This document shows, piece by piece, positions 1-6,620 of a stretch of DNA of 27,994 bases. Source of the DNA: CAZRHR01 sp964599915 (GTDB taxonomy: Bacteria > Bacteroidota > Bacteroidia > CAIKAF01); contig CAZRHR010000036.1 in NCBI GenBank assembly GCA_964599915.1, positions 1-27,994 on the forward strand, given 5' to 3'. Each line of letters begins with the position of its first letter. Position 1 is the stretch's first letter. The notes below the pieces were generated by a model that was given only the letters and a program-made list of their open reading frames with translations, had not been told where the DNA came from and did not search any database. The translations under genes and the position numbers were made by a program.

Positions 1-414
1 GAGCACAGAATAACCTTTGGTAGCAGTCGAGGCGCCACCTATTCGAATACGCACGATGAAGTATTTTACTCCTGCAACCTCCTTTACACCAACATAAGAA
101 CTTTGAAGAGAAATAGAATCGCTGCTCGTAAGGTCTGTATGTCCTCCGTTTGCACCGGTGGTGAGGTCGCTATGGGGCTCTGCCTCCAAAGATGGAAGGG
201 GTATCAGCCGCAATTCACTGCCGGTCCCAAAATCGTGCTTGGAAATAAAACCTGTAGAACTAGAAGACACATAACCATCATTATTAGGGTCTAATACGCT
301 TTTACCTAAAACGGTTTGCGTCGGACGGAATATCAGACCGGGCTGTTGGGCAAATAAGATAAAGGGTAGGCAAAATAATGCCAGAGCCAGAAAGCATTTG
401 GGTTGCTGCTTCAT
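1..414 (-). CDS. Large exported surface protein, N-terminal fragment (cut by window edge)
   Basis: The open frame runs without a stop from an ATG at 414 to the window edge, giving 138 residues. The first 22 or so residues are a signal peptide: MKQQPK, then a hydrophobic stretch ending FILFAQQ. The mature part has the element DPNNDGYVSSSSTGF at about residues 42-56. Further on it contains PHSDL, GHTDL and YFIVRIRIGG, ending in GYSVL. From memory, this opening (a DPNxDGYVS element, then a repeated 'is it reported / does it have form' beta-rich section) is common at the start of very long Bacteroidota surface proteins that carry gliding-motility-associated or type IX secretion C-termini. The C-terminus is outside the window, so the export route is inference. 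A promoter with an operator-like inverted repeat lies just upstream, at 454-488. The specific function is unknown. Confidence 0.7.
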   Translation of the reverse strand, partial: MKQQPKCFLALALFCLPFILFAQQPGLIFRPTQTVLGKSVLDPNNDGYVSSSSTGFISKHDFGTGSELRLIPLPSLEAEPHSDLTTGANGGHTDLTSSDSISLQSSYVGVKEVAGVKYFIVRIRIGGASTATKGYSVL

Positions 415-453
415 GCGGATTGGGTTCTAAAATATAAACTAAAATATGCGAGA

Positions 454-488
454 CAAATATAATCAACTTTTGTAAAGTTGTATCCAAA
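454..488 (-). promoter_or_regulatory. Promoter with inverted repeat for the surface protein at 1-414
   Basis: On the minus strand TATATTTG (454-461) matches the Bacteroidota -7 consensus TAnnTTTG, and a TTTG (485-488) lies 23 bases upstream as a possible -33 element. This spacing is slightly long. Between them sits a perfect inverted repeat, CAACTTT-tgt-AAAGTTG (464-480). That position is typical of a repressor or activator site. The boxes are seen directly; their function is inferred. Confidence 0.5.
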
Positions 489-589
489 TTTTAAAATTAA
501 TGTAAATACAATTCACTTAGATTGTAAATATATATTTCTTAGTTTTTAAATATTCATTTTCAATTACTTACATACCCTTTTATTGAGTA

Positions 590-605
590 TGTGACAATTG
601 TCACA
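590..605. promoter_or_regulatory. Perfect 16-bp palindrome resembling a CRP/FNR-family site
   Basis: TGTGACAATTGTCACA is a perfect 16-bp palindrome with TGTGA-N6-TCACA half-sites, the classical CRP spacing. It lies 176 bp upstream of the start of the surface protein gene at 1-414 (minus strand), in otherwise AT-rich DNA. Bacteroidota genomes commonly encode Crp/Fnr-family regulators. Whether one binds here is inference. Confidence 0.4.
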
Positions 606-1422
606 AGAAACGTTTTAGATGTTTTTTATTAACAAATAGATGACGACTCCATTATTTGGATAAACTATATCTAAATTCAGGGCCAAGGTGTGCTTTGTAT
701 AATAAATTTTCAACATCCAATTGAGCCCCATTAGGCATACATCCATAAGCCAATAAAAACTATTATTAGATGTTACAAAAAGACTTAAAGCTAATTTTTT
801 TCATTAATTTTCTATTCCATAATCAATACATCTGAAGTCATAAGCATGGGTAAATCGTCTCCTGCAACAGGAACACGCACCCCATTATTGAAAAAAAAAT
901 TACTAAAGAAATATGTAAACATTTTCTTCACACTATTGACATAAAAGATTGAAATATTCTAATTTAAATTTCTTCAATGAAACCAATCCATACCTTTAAC
1001 CACCCACCGATTAACCCTCTCCATGGATTTGTCATGGACCGAAATACACCAAATTTGAAATCGTGAGCGCTGTAGGTTTGCGTAAAATCATAAAGGGGTG
1101 AATGTGTAGCATGGCTAAAAGCCTTTACAAAGCTTGCTTTTGCTTTAGCTACCAGGTGATAAAGCGAGCGAATGTTGTATCCAAGGCCTTAAGCCTTGCT
1201 GTGCGTGAATAACTGTGAAGCCTCATTATACCCTCTGGAACTTAATAGCGCAAACCCATGAATAAACGAAACTTCATTACAACTTAAGATTCAGGCACCC
1301 TTGTATTGCGAGGCGGCCACCCTCCCAATTTGGTCAGGATTCAAACAAATTCTAACTGATTCCGCAAGGCTCCTTTACGCCTTAAACCAACAAAAAACAA
1401 ATACACACTTCACATATTTCGC

Positions 1423-2058
1423 TCAAATAGGCGAAACAAGAATATCAGACAATGGCTTACGTTTCCGAATGGCATTTTCTCTGCTTTTAAATGGCTCCTC
1501 CAAATGATCCGCGGTGGTTGGGATACCTACCGCAATAAAGCATACGGGCACCAATTGTGGCTCTTCTGACTGCCTTATGCAAGACAAACCAAACAATTCA
1601 CTGGTTTTATCAAAATCAAAACCACCCATCATCCTACCAATCAAACCCATATGGGTGGCCTGTAACAATAAGCTCGTATTTGCAGCGCCTACATCATGCC
1701 AATCGAACCGATTGATATGCTGAATCCCATCGTGCCAATTATACGCCAAAGACAATATCAATGCACCCGCATGCTGCGCCCATACTTGGTTCCCGGGTTG
1801 AAGACAATCCAGAAACTGCTTAAAACGCTTTTCATCTGACCTTAAGGCCACCGCATACCGCCAAGGCTGTTCGTTCATGCTGGAACTACTCCAACTTGCA
1901 GCCTCTAATAAAAGATTTACTTGAGATGGGGTAAGAGAGGAAGGTAAGTAGGCCCTTCCTGAAAAACGCTTTTTAAGTAAAGGATGAATTTCAGGCGATG
2001 CCGTTGCTTCATGCGCTTCCCATGAAAATTTGGAGGATGTATCTTTAGTCATAACCAT
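1423..2058 (-). CDS. Nitroreductase-family FMN-dependent oxidoreductase
   Basis: This 211-residue protein has the hallmarks of the nitroreductase fold. KRFSGRAYL at residues 30-38 and MNEQPWRYAV at 61-70 are the usual FMN phosphate and ring contacts. The helix DVGAANTSLLLQATHMGLIG (122-141) is followed by MMGGFDF, and AVGIP (176-180) closes the core. The tail RKRKPLSDIL is the family's C-terminal signature. Such enzymes are cytoplasmic flavoprotein dimers that reduce nitro compounds, quinones or enones with NAD(P)H, and the natural substrate cannot be read from the sequence. The start at 2058 reads MVM, so Met3 (2052) is an alternative. The gene stands alone behind the terminator of the upstream isomerase gene. 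A near-palindrome, CTTGGCTTAACCCAAG (2061-2076), sits directly before the start. No clear TAnnTTTG box was seen. Confidence 0.88.
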   Translation of the reverse strand: MVMTKDTSSKFSWEAHEATASPEIHPLLKKRFSGRAYLPSSLTPSQVNLLLEAASWSSSSMNEQPWRYAVALRSDEKRFKQFLDCLQPGNQVWAQHAGALILSLAYNWHDGIQHINRFDWHDVGAANTSLLLQATHMGLIGRMMGGFDFDKTSELFGLSCIRQSEEPQLVPVCFIAVGIPTTADHLEEPFKSRENAIRKRKPLSDILVSPI

Positions 2059-2060
2059 AC

Positions 2061-2076
2061 CTTGGCTTAACCCAAG
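2061..2076 (-). promoter_or_regulatory. Near-palindrome abutting the nitroreductase start
   Basis: CTTGGCTTAACCCAAG has 7 of 8 symmetric pairs and ends 2 bases from the start codon on the minus strand. It could be an operator controlling the nitroreductase gene, or a short hairpin hiding the start in the mRNA. The function is inference. Confidence 0.25.
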
Positions 2077-2092
2077 TACCTAAAAAATGTTC

Positions 2093-2116
2093 AAAAAAAA
2101 ACCGGCTTTCGCCGGT
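2093..2116 (-). terminator. Intrinsic terminator after the isomerase gene
   Basis: The 6-bp GC-rich stem ACCGGC-tttc-GCCGGT (2101-2116) is followed, on the minus strand, by a run of eight T (plus-strand A run 2093-2100). It begins 6 bases after the isomerase stop and separates that gene from the nitroreductase gene. Confidence 0.85.
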
Positions 2117-2122
2117 CTTTTA

Positions 2123-4249
2123 CTATTCAAAGCGATATCTAAAATCTTTAAACTGGTAATTGCGAAGTAGAGCGGATGTCAACGTCTGACCAATTCCAGC
2201 CTGGGCTTGCTGCACAAGCGCTTGTCTGTTTTGGCTATAATCCGGCATGTCAGGTGCTTTGGTTTTGGAAACGACTTGCACAATGAAACTCGCCGCATAT
2301 CCTTCAAATGGACCGAGCAACTGACCTTCTTTGGCACCAAACATACGCGCTATAACGAGAGGCTCAGAACCCGCTTGGTCCAAAAATCCATTCCAAGTCA
2401 AATTCTGTGTAGTACGCACAGATTCACCTAAGGTGGCTGCCGCTTGCTCGATGCTACCAGCGGCCAAAGCAGCTTTCATTTTTTCTGCTAACTGACTATG
2501 TTTCTTGGAACGAATATAATCACGGGTAACCAATTCCCGGACACCTTCCAAGGTAGGCTCATATCCAAAATCTCCCGTCACTACAGCGACCAAAAAGCCA
2601 CGATCTACAGAAAACACCTGAGATAAAGTATTTACCTCAGCATCCAATGCCCAACGACTAACCTCGTTAGACCCTTGAACCGTTCTTAATCCACGAGATT
2701 CTAAGGTTACATATTCATCCCGAACAGGAAAACCTTGCATTCTGCTGGTACGCATATATTCGCGTGCATCTGATGTACCTTCTTGGGCTAAGGCAAATTC
2801 GGAAGCCTTGTTGTACGCCTGATCCAAGGTCTCTTTACCGGGAACAATTTCGCGATAAATTTCACCATAAAGGATTTGGCGAATCGGACGTGTCGATTTC
2901 GTCCGGTAAATGATATGGAAACCAAACTGAGAAGTAGCTCCCTGATAACCGCCATTTACACAAACAAAGGAGGAATCAATATACATAGGGTCCATTTGAG
3001 AGGTACGGGTCACCCATCCCACTTTACCACTATCCGCTTTGGCAGCTTGGTCATCATTAAATTGGGCTTGCAATTCGAAAAAGTTCGCGCCGGACTTTAA
3101 GGCTTGCAACAAAGAGTCTCTAAGTTGTCGTTTAGGCTGAACCTCTTCCTCCTGTTGTGGTTGGAGCAAAATATGATAAGTGAACACAGAATCTGCTTCA
3201 TCTTTTTCAGCCAACTTTTTAGACATGATAAAGCGGCCATTTTGCACCATGGGTCCAACCACAGTGCCAGCAGGCGCATTGAACAACAAAGAATCTACCA
3301 CCGCAGCTAACGCACCCTTCTTCACATAAGTGGGTACTTGAGGCTGGTCCTTGGTGTGTTGGTAGATAAATGCTGTATCCTGGTTGCTTTCCACAAAAGC
3401 CTGACGAATTTCTGCCAATTCACTTTTCAAAACCGCAGAATCCTGAGCAGATGGAATGGCTACAAAATTTACATATTGCAGCTGGCGATAAGGCGCAGAA
3501 CGGTATTTCCAACCATTCTCTTTGAAATAAACAGCCAACTCCTTCTCATCTACTTGAATAGTAGAATCAGAAATGGAGGTAAAAGGCACCATCACATACT
3601 GAACATTGACCATGGAAGCACTCTGGCCAAATTGTGATTTGGCCTCTGCCTGCGTGACATAAGTAGACTTCGCCACCAAAGTTTGAAATTTATTCATGCG
3701 GTGTTCTTGCACCACATAGCGCTGAATCATAGACCACTGGGTCTGGGCTTGCACAAAACCCGCGAGATTTTCCTGTGGAATTTCTTCCAATGGCGTAGCA
3801 AATTGTTTGTCGTATTCCAAAACACGATCAGGGGAAAATTGACCTGTGTTTGGGTCTGTAAACATTTGTCGAATGTATGGATGAACAATATCACCGGCAA
3901 AAAGGGCCTTTTCTTCTTCCGTAGACACAAAAATGCCTGCCTTTTCCATCTCTGGAATCATCACCACCTTTTCTCTGAAATAGGCCAAAGCGGTGTTGCT
4001 CATGTCTTGAAGCGCCTGCTCAGAAAAGTCATCGGAGTTGTTGATGGTGGCTTGTTCAGCCTTCAAAAACTCAAGATAACTGAAGAACTCCTGGTCCGTA
4101 ATTTCGGTTTTCCCGAAGGAGAGCACCACATTTTTTTGGTTATTTCCTATTCCAGACAACAAGTCTGTAAGGATAAATGCGAGCATGGTTAATCCAACGA
4201 CTACCAATAATAGCGTTCCACGCTTACGAATACTTCCAATTACTGCCAT
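2123..4249 (-). CDS. Membrane-anchored parvulin-type peptidyl-prolyl isomerase (PpiD/SurA-like)
   Basis: This 708-residue protein has a short basic N-terminus (IRKR) and one membrane helix at about residues 12-33, then a long periplasmic part. Residues 40-200 match a SurA/PpiD-type N-terminal chaperone region. A parvulin domain lies at about 355-452, from VFTYHILLQP through ADSGKVGWVTRTSQMDP to QFGFHIIYRTKS. The last 250 residues form a second chaperone-like region. In the PpiD family this architecture helps fold outer-membrane and secreted proteins at the inner membrane. In many Bacteroidota a homologue lies directly downstream of lptC and a CNNM gene. Here it is separate and ends at its own terminator. 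A weak -7-like box, TATATTCG (4278-4285), lies 28 bp upstream. It could be named ppiD, but the family assignment is firmer than the symbol. Confidence 0.88.
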   Translation of the reverse strand: MAVIGSIRKRGTLLLVVVGLTMLAFILTDLLSGIGNNQKNVVLSFGKTEITDQEFFSYLEFLKAEQATINNSDDFSEQALQDMSNTALAYFREKVVMIPEMEKAGIFVSTEEEKALFAGDIVHPYIRQMFTDPNTGQFSPDRVLEYDKQFATPLEEIPQENLAGFVQAQTQWSMIQRYVVQEHRMNKFQTLVAKSTYVTQAEAKSQFGQSASMVNVQYVMVPFTSISDSTIQVDEKELAVYFKENGWKYRSAPYRQLQYVNFVAIPSAQDSAVLKSELAEIRQAFVESNQDTAFIYQHTKDQPQVPTYVKKGALAAVVDSLLFNAPAGTVVGPMVQNGRFIMSKKLAEKDEADSVFTYHILLQPQQEEEVQPKRQLRDSLLQALKSGANFFELQAQFNDDQAAKADSGKVGWVTRTSQMDPMYIDSSFVCVNGGYQGATSQFGFHIIYRTKSTRPIRQILYGEIYREIVPGKETLDQAYNKASEFALAQEGTSDAREYMRTSRMQGFPVRDEYVTLESRGLRTVQGSNEVSRWALDAEVNTLSQVFSVDRGFLVAVVTGDFGYEPTLEGVRELVTRDYIRSKKHSQLAEKMKAALAAGSIEQAAATLGESVRTTQNLTWNGFLDQAGSEPLVIARMFGAKEGQLLGPFEGYAASFIVQVVSKTKAPDMPDYSQNRQALVQQAQAGIGQTLTSALLRNYQFKDFRYRFE

Positions 4250-4354
4250 AACCTAAGAGGGGTTGTAAACAAGGGCACGAATATACAAGTTTTTTATACA
4301 GGATAAATGGAAATGCACAATGGGCTGTGAATATTAAAAATACACCGCCATATT

Positions 4355-5608
4355 TTACCAAGTAAGGATGACTTGGCCGCTTCCATTTTGAACGCCTTGT
4401 GTCATTACACTGTTGGTTCCGTTGGTATAAGAAGCGCCACCTCCTCCACCAATGGTGTAAGAGCCTCCGCTTCCGCCTGAATAGCCGCCGCCACCGCCGC
4501 CGCCATGAAAACTTCCACCGCCGCCACCGAAACCTCCGGGGTTTGAGTATCCACCATTTCCACCGGCACCACCGGCCGCTGCGCCACCTGTTGCCCAGCT
4601 ATTACTTGTTCCAGCGCTGTTCCAACCACCACCACCGGCACCCGTTCCGCCACCGCCGCCATTATCTGACATTCCGCCGCCGCCGCCACTTACTCCACTA
4701 TAACCGCCGGCGCCGCTGGTTTGGCTGGAAGTACCGTTCCCGCCATGAGCTCCGCCTGTGTAAGACGCACCGCCGCCGCCACCGGCTACTACCAATAAAA
4801 CATTTCCACTGGTTTTTGACACAAATGACCCACCACCGCCGCCACCGCCAGCAATGCTTCCTACCCCATTGGCTCCTTGCCCGCCTACGCGAATGGTGAT
4901 GGACTCTCCGGGAACTACCGTGTAGGTACTTTTTGCATAAGCACCTAAGCCACCATTGGCAGAATTGGGGCCATTACGTCCGCCACTGGCTCCCCAAGCT
5001 TCTACGGTGAGGGAAGTAACCGACGATGGAACCACAAAAGTTGCCGGCGAACCAGTGAAAGCAAAAGTCTGGCTTCCTGGTTGATAGGCTGCCGTAGTAA
5101 TGCTATTGGAAGGGGCACTTGGTGAACTTGTTCCACAAGCACTACTGGCCACCACGGTAAAAGTATATGAAGTTGAGGAGGCTAGTCCATTGATGGTAAT
5201 GGGTGAAGAGGCGCCAGACGCCGTAAAACCACCAGGAGAAGAGGTTACGGTATACGTAGTTCCGGCACCACCGGAAAAACTAATGGTGGCCGTTACGCCA
5301 CTTACCGTAGCTGTAACGCTACTGGGTGCCACGGCCTGTGGCGTACAACAACCAACACCAACCCACGAGGTTCCATTGTAATACTGCATACAATGGTCTG
5401 TAAGGTTATAAATCTGTAAGCCCTCCGCAGGATTTAAGATGGCATTTCGCTGGATGGTGGTCAGGCGCGGCCCCAAAAATCCTCCATGGGTACCCTGAAC
5501 CTCCAAGATGGCCGTTGGATCTGGCACGTTTGTGTTTATCCCTACGGATTGTGCACCCACGTTGTGTAATACTACACCCATCAGTAAAAACATTGAATAT
5601 AGACGCAT
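4355..5608 (-). CDS. Secreted glycine-rich protein with a fibronectin type III-like domain
   Basis: This 417-residue protein starts with a signal peptide ending VGAQ at residue 20. Next comes a segment (SVGINTNVPDPTAILEVQG...) that is common at the N-terminus of Bacteroidota cell-surface proteins, with GLQIYNLTDHCMQYYNGTSWVG near residues 63-84. Residues 93-172 look like a fibronectin type III domain. The rest (about 180-417) is a glycine-rich domain with runs of four to seven Gly separated by Ser, Tyr, Thr and Ala, closing GSGQVILTW. That ending resembles the glycine-rich domain found in ALK-type receptors and bacterial surface proteins. No type IX sorting signal is visible at the C-terminus. 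The function is unknown; an adhesive or structural surface role is inference. GGC/GGT repeats create long open shadows in other frames of the same DNA. Confidence 0.8.
   Translation of the reverse strand: MRLYSMFLLMGVVLHNVGAQSVGINTNVPDPTAILEVQGTHGGFLGPRLTTIQRNAILNPAEGLQIYNLTDHCMQYYNGTSWVGVGCCTPQAVAPSSVTATVSGVTATISFSGGAGTTYTVTSSPGGFTASGASSPITINGLASSTSYTFTVVASSACGTSSPSAPSNSITTAAYQPGSQTFAFTGSPATFVVPSSVTSLTVEAWGASGGRNGPNSANGGLGAYAKSTYTVVPGESITIRVGGQGANGVGSIAGGGGGGGSFVSKTSGNVLLVVAGGGGGASYTGGAHGGNGTSSQTSGAGGYSGVSGGGGGMSDNGGGGGTGAGGGGWNSAGTSNSWATGGAAAGGAGGNGGYSNPGGFGGGGGSFHGGGGGGGYSGGSGGSYTIGGGGGASYTNGTNSVMTQGVQNGSGQVILTW
4420..4870 (-). repeat. Low-complexity GGN-codon tract in the glycine-rich gene
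   Basis: The plus strand shows many clusters of GCC/ACC triplets, for example 4487-4504 and 4658-4690, that encode Gly runs on the minus strand. Such triplet tracts are prone to length change by slippage in steps of whole codons and are easily mis-assembled. Confidence 0.7.
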
Positions 5609-5650
5609 GCGTTATGTTTCTTAATGATTGAAAGATAAGCGATTTGCGCA

Positions 5651-5690
5651 AAATAAAAAAACGCAAACCTCGACATTGGAAGTTTGCGTT
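5651..5690 (-). terminator. Intrinsic terminator of tRNA-Phe
   Basis: A perfect 9-bp stem, AACGCAAAC (5660-5668) with GTTTGCGTT (5682-5690) and a 13-base loop, lies 7 bases beyond the tRNA 3' end. On the minus strand a T-rich run follows (plus-strand A run 5651-5660). Confidence 0.8.
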
Positions 5691-5697
5691 GATGATG

Positions 5698-5770
5698 TGG
5701 TACCAGCTGGAATCGAACCAGCGACACAAGGATTTTCAGTCCTTTGCTCTACCAACTGAGCTATGGTACC
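5698..5770 (-). tRNA. tRNA-Phe (anticodon GAA)
   Basis: The 73-base cloverleaf on the minus strand begins GGTACCA and ends TGGTACC plus discriminator A. The acceptor stem pairs perfectly over 7 bp. The D arm is GCTC-AGTTGGTA-GAGC, the anticodon stem is AAGGA/TCCTT with loop CTGAAAA (anticodon GAA), the variable loop is GTGTC, and the T arm is GCTGG-TTCGATT-CCAGC. CCA is not encoded. The gene has its own promoter box upstream and a terminator downstream, and stands divergent from coaX. Confidence 0.97.
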
Positions 5771-5782
5771 CTGATTGGGCTG

Positions 5783-5812
5783 CAAATCTAAAAAGGAATT
5801 TTGAATTTCCAA
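5783..5812 (-). promoter_or_regulatory. Promoter of tRNA-Phe
   Basis: On the minus strand TAGATTTG (5783-5790) is an exact match to TAnnTTTG. It ends 12 bases before the tRNA 5' end. A TTGG (5809-5812), 18 bases further up, may serve as a weak -33 element. Confidence 0.55.
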
Positions 5813-5833
5813 CCCATTTTTGCCATAAGACTA

Positions 5834-5841
5834 TAATTTTG
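5834..5841 (+). promoter_or_regulatory. -7 promoter box of the coaX operon
   Basis: TAATTTTG matches TAnnTTTG and lies 38 bases upstream of the coaX ATG. No TTTG at normal spacing was found, so only the -7 element is supported. Confidence 0.4.
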
Positions 5842-5879
5842 TTTGGCTGCTTGTAAAATAAAACGCCACAAACAAGGTT

Positions 5880-6620
5880 ATGTGTACCATGCAATCGGTT
5901 TTGGTCATAGATGAAGGAAATACCCGCACCAAAGTGGGGTTTTTCCCTGAAGGTGCTGAAAAAGTGGAGGAAGTGTGGATGTGGCCGGGGCGCATCTCCG
6001 ACGATTTGGCTCACCCCCTACCCTACCATTTGGCCAATACATGTATCATTTCAACCGTCCACAAAGAAAAGTTAATCCCGCCCGGATTGGCAGAAAATCA
6101 AGTTTTCTTTGCGGACCATACCTCGCCCTGGCCTTTTTCCAATGCCTATGAAACACCTGAAACCCTTGGCATAGACCGCTTGGCTGCGGTGGCAGGCGGT
6201 GTATTTCATTTTCCAAAACAAGATTTTCTTGTTATAGATGCGGGCACCTGTATCACCTATGAATGGTTTACTGAGGGAAGGTACCAAGGCGGAATCATTT
6301 CACCGGGTCGCATGATGCGGGCACGCGCCATGCACCAATTTACCAGTAAACTTCCAATGACCGAATTAGAGGTAGAAGTAAACGTTCCGGGTAAAAATAC
6401 CCAAGCGGCACTGGCGGCGGGAATACTCGTAGGAACTCTGTATGAATTCCAAGGATTTTACCGTGATTTCACATCAAATTATCCGGAAGGAAAGGTAATA
6501 ATCACGGGTGGGGATGCCTCAGGGTTTGAGAATATAGCTGAATGTCCCATATTTGCAGCGCCAAATTTAATTTTAGAAGGGCTGGCTTATACCATGCGTC
6601 AATGGGGAAACACCAAATAA
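5880..6620 (+). CDS. coaX: Type III pantothenate kinase
   Basis: This 246-residue enzyme phosphorylates pantothenate with ATP, the first committed step of coenzyme A synthesis. The ASKHA-fold motifs are all present. VIDEGNTRTKVG (about residues 9-20) is the phosphate-1 loop. ETPETLGIDRLAAVAG (90-105) carries the GxDR pantothenate-binding element. FLVIDAGTCITYE (115-127) is the second phosphate loop, followed by GGIISPG (136-142). VIITGGDA near 208 is the adenosine motif. The length fits the type III family. The start at 5880 (MCTM) is the first ATG, and Met4 at 5889 is possible. It is the first gene of a four-gene unit; the next start codon lies inside its 3' end, with an overlap of 19 bases. 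Confidence 0.95.
   Translation: MCTMQSVLVIDEGNTRTKVGFFPEGAEKVEEVWMWPGRISDDLAHPLPYHLANTCIISTVHKEKLIPPGLAENQVFFADHTSPWPFSNAYETPETLGIDRLAAVAGGVFHFPKQDFLVIDAGTCITYEWFTEGRYQGGIISPGRMMRARAMHQFTSKLPMTELEVEVNVPGKNTQAALAAGILVGTLYEFQGFYRDFTSNYPEGKVIITGGDASGFENIAECPIFAAPNLILEGLAYTMRQWGNTK

Larger units (their letters stand above)
415..1422. other. Gene-poor 1-kb region, partly AT-rich, with possible decayed coding sequence
   Basis: No gene could be supported here. From 415 to about 1000 the sequence is very AT-rich, with long A and T runs. From about 1000 to 1330 the composition changes to that of the neighbouring genes. In that second part the minus strand stays open from 1290 to 964 except for one TAA at 1189-1191. 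The translation is protein-like (for example NIRSLYHLVAKAKASF and SMTNPWRGLIGGWLKVW), but there is no start codon. A second minus-strand frame of 36 residues, 922-812, ends in GDDLPMLMTSDVLIME. These could be gene remnants, an interspersed repeat, or chance. The region also holds the 16-bp palindrome at 590-605. Confidence 0.4.

Noticed and set aside
3683..4192. 169-residue plus-strand frame opposite the isomerase gene
   Set aside because: Shadow of the isomerase coding strand with no motif of its own.
4405..4689. 94-residue minus-strand frame rich in Ala and Val
   Set aside because: It is a shifted reading of the same GGC/GGT tract. The Gly-rich frame has the signal peptide and domain structure.
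4399..4899. 166-residue open frame on the plus strand, rich in His and Arg
   Set aside because: It is antisense to the glycine-rich gene; its His/Arg composition is the mirror of GGN codon repeats and it has no independent signal or motif.
6542..6601. Upstream start for the barrel protein gene
   Set aside because: It would put 20 residues before a perfect signal peptide and greatly enlarge the overlap with coaX.
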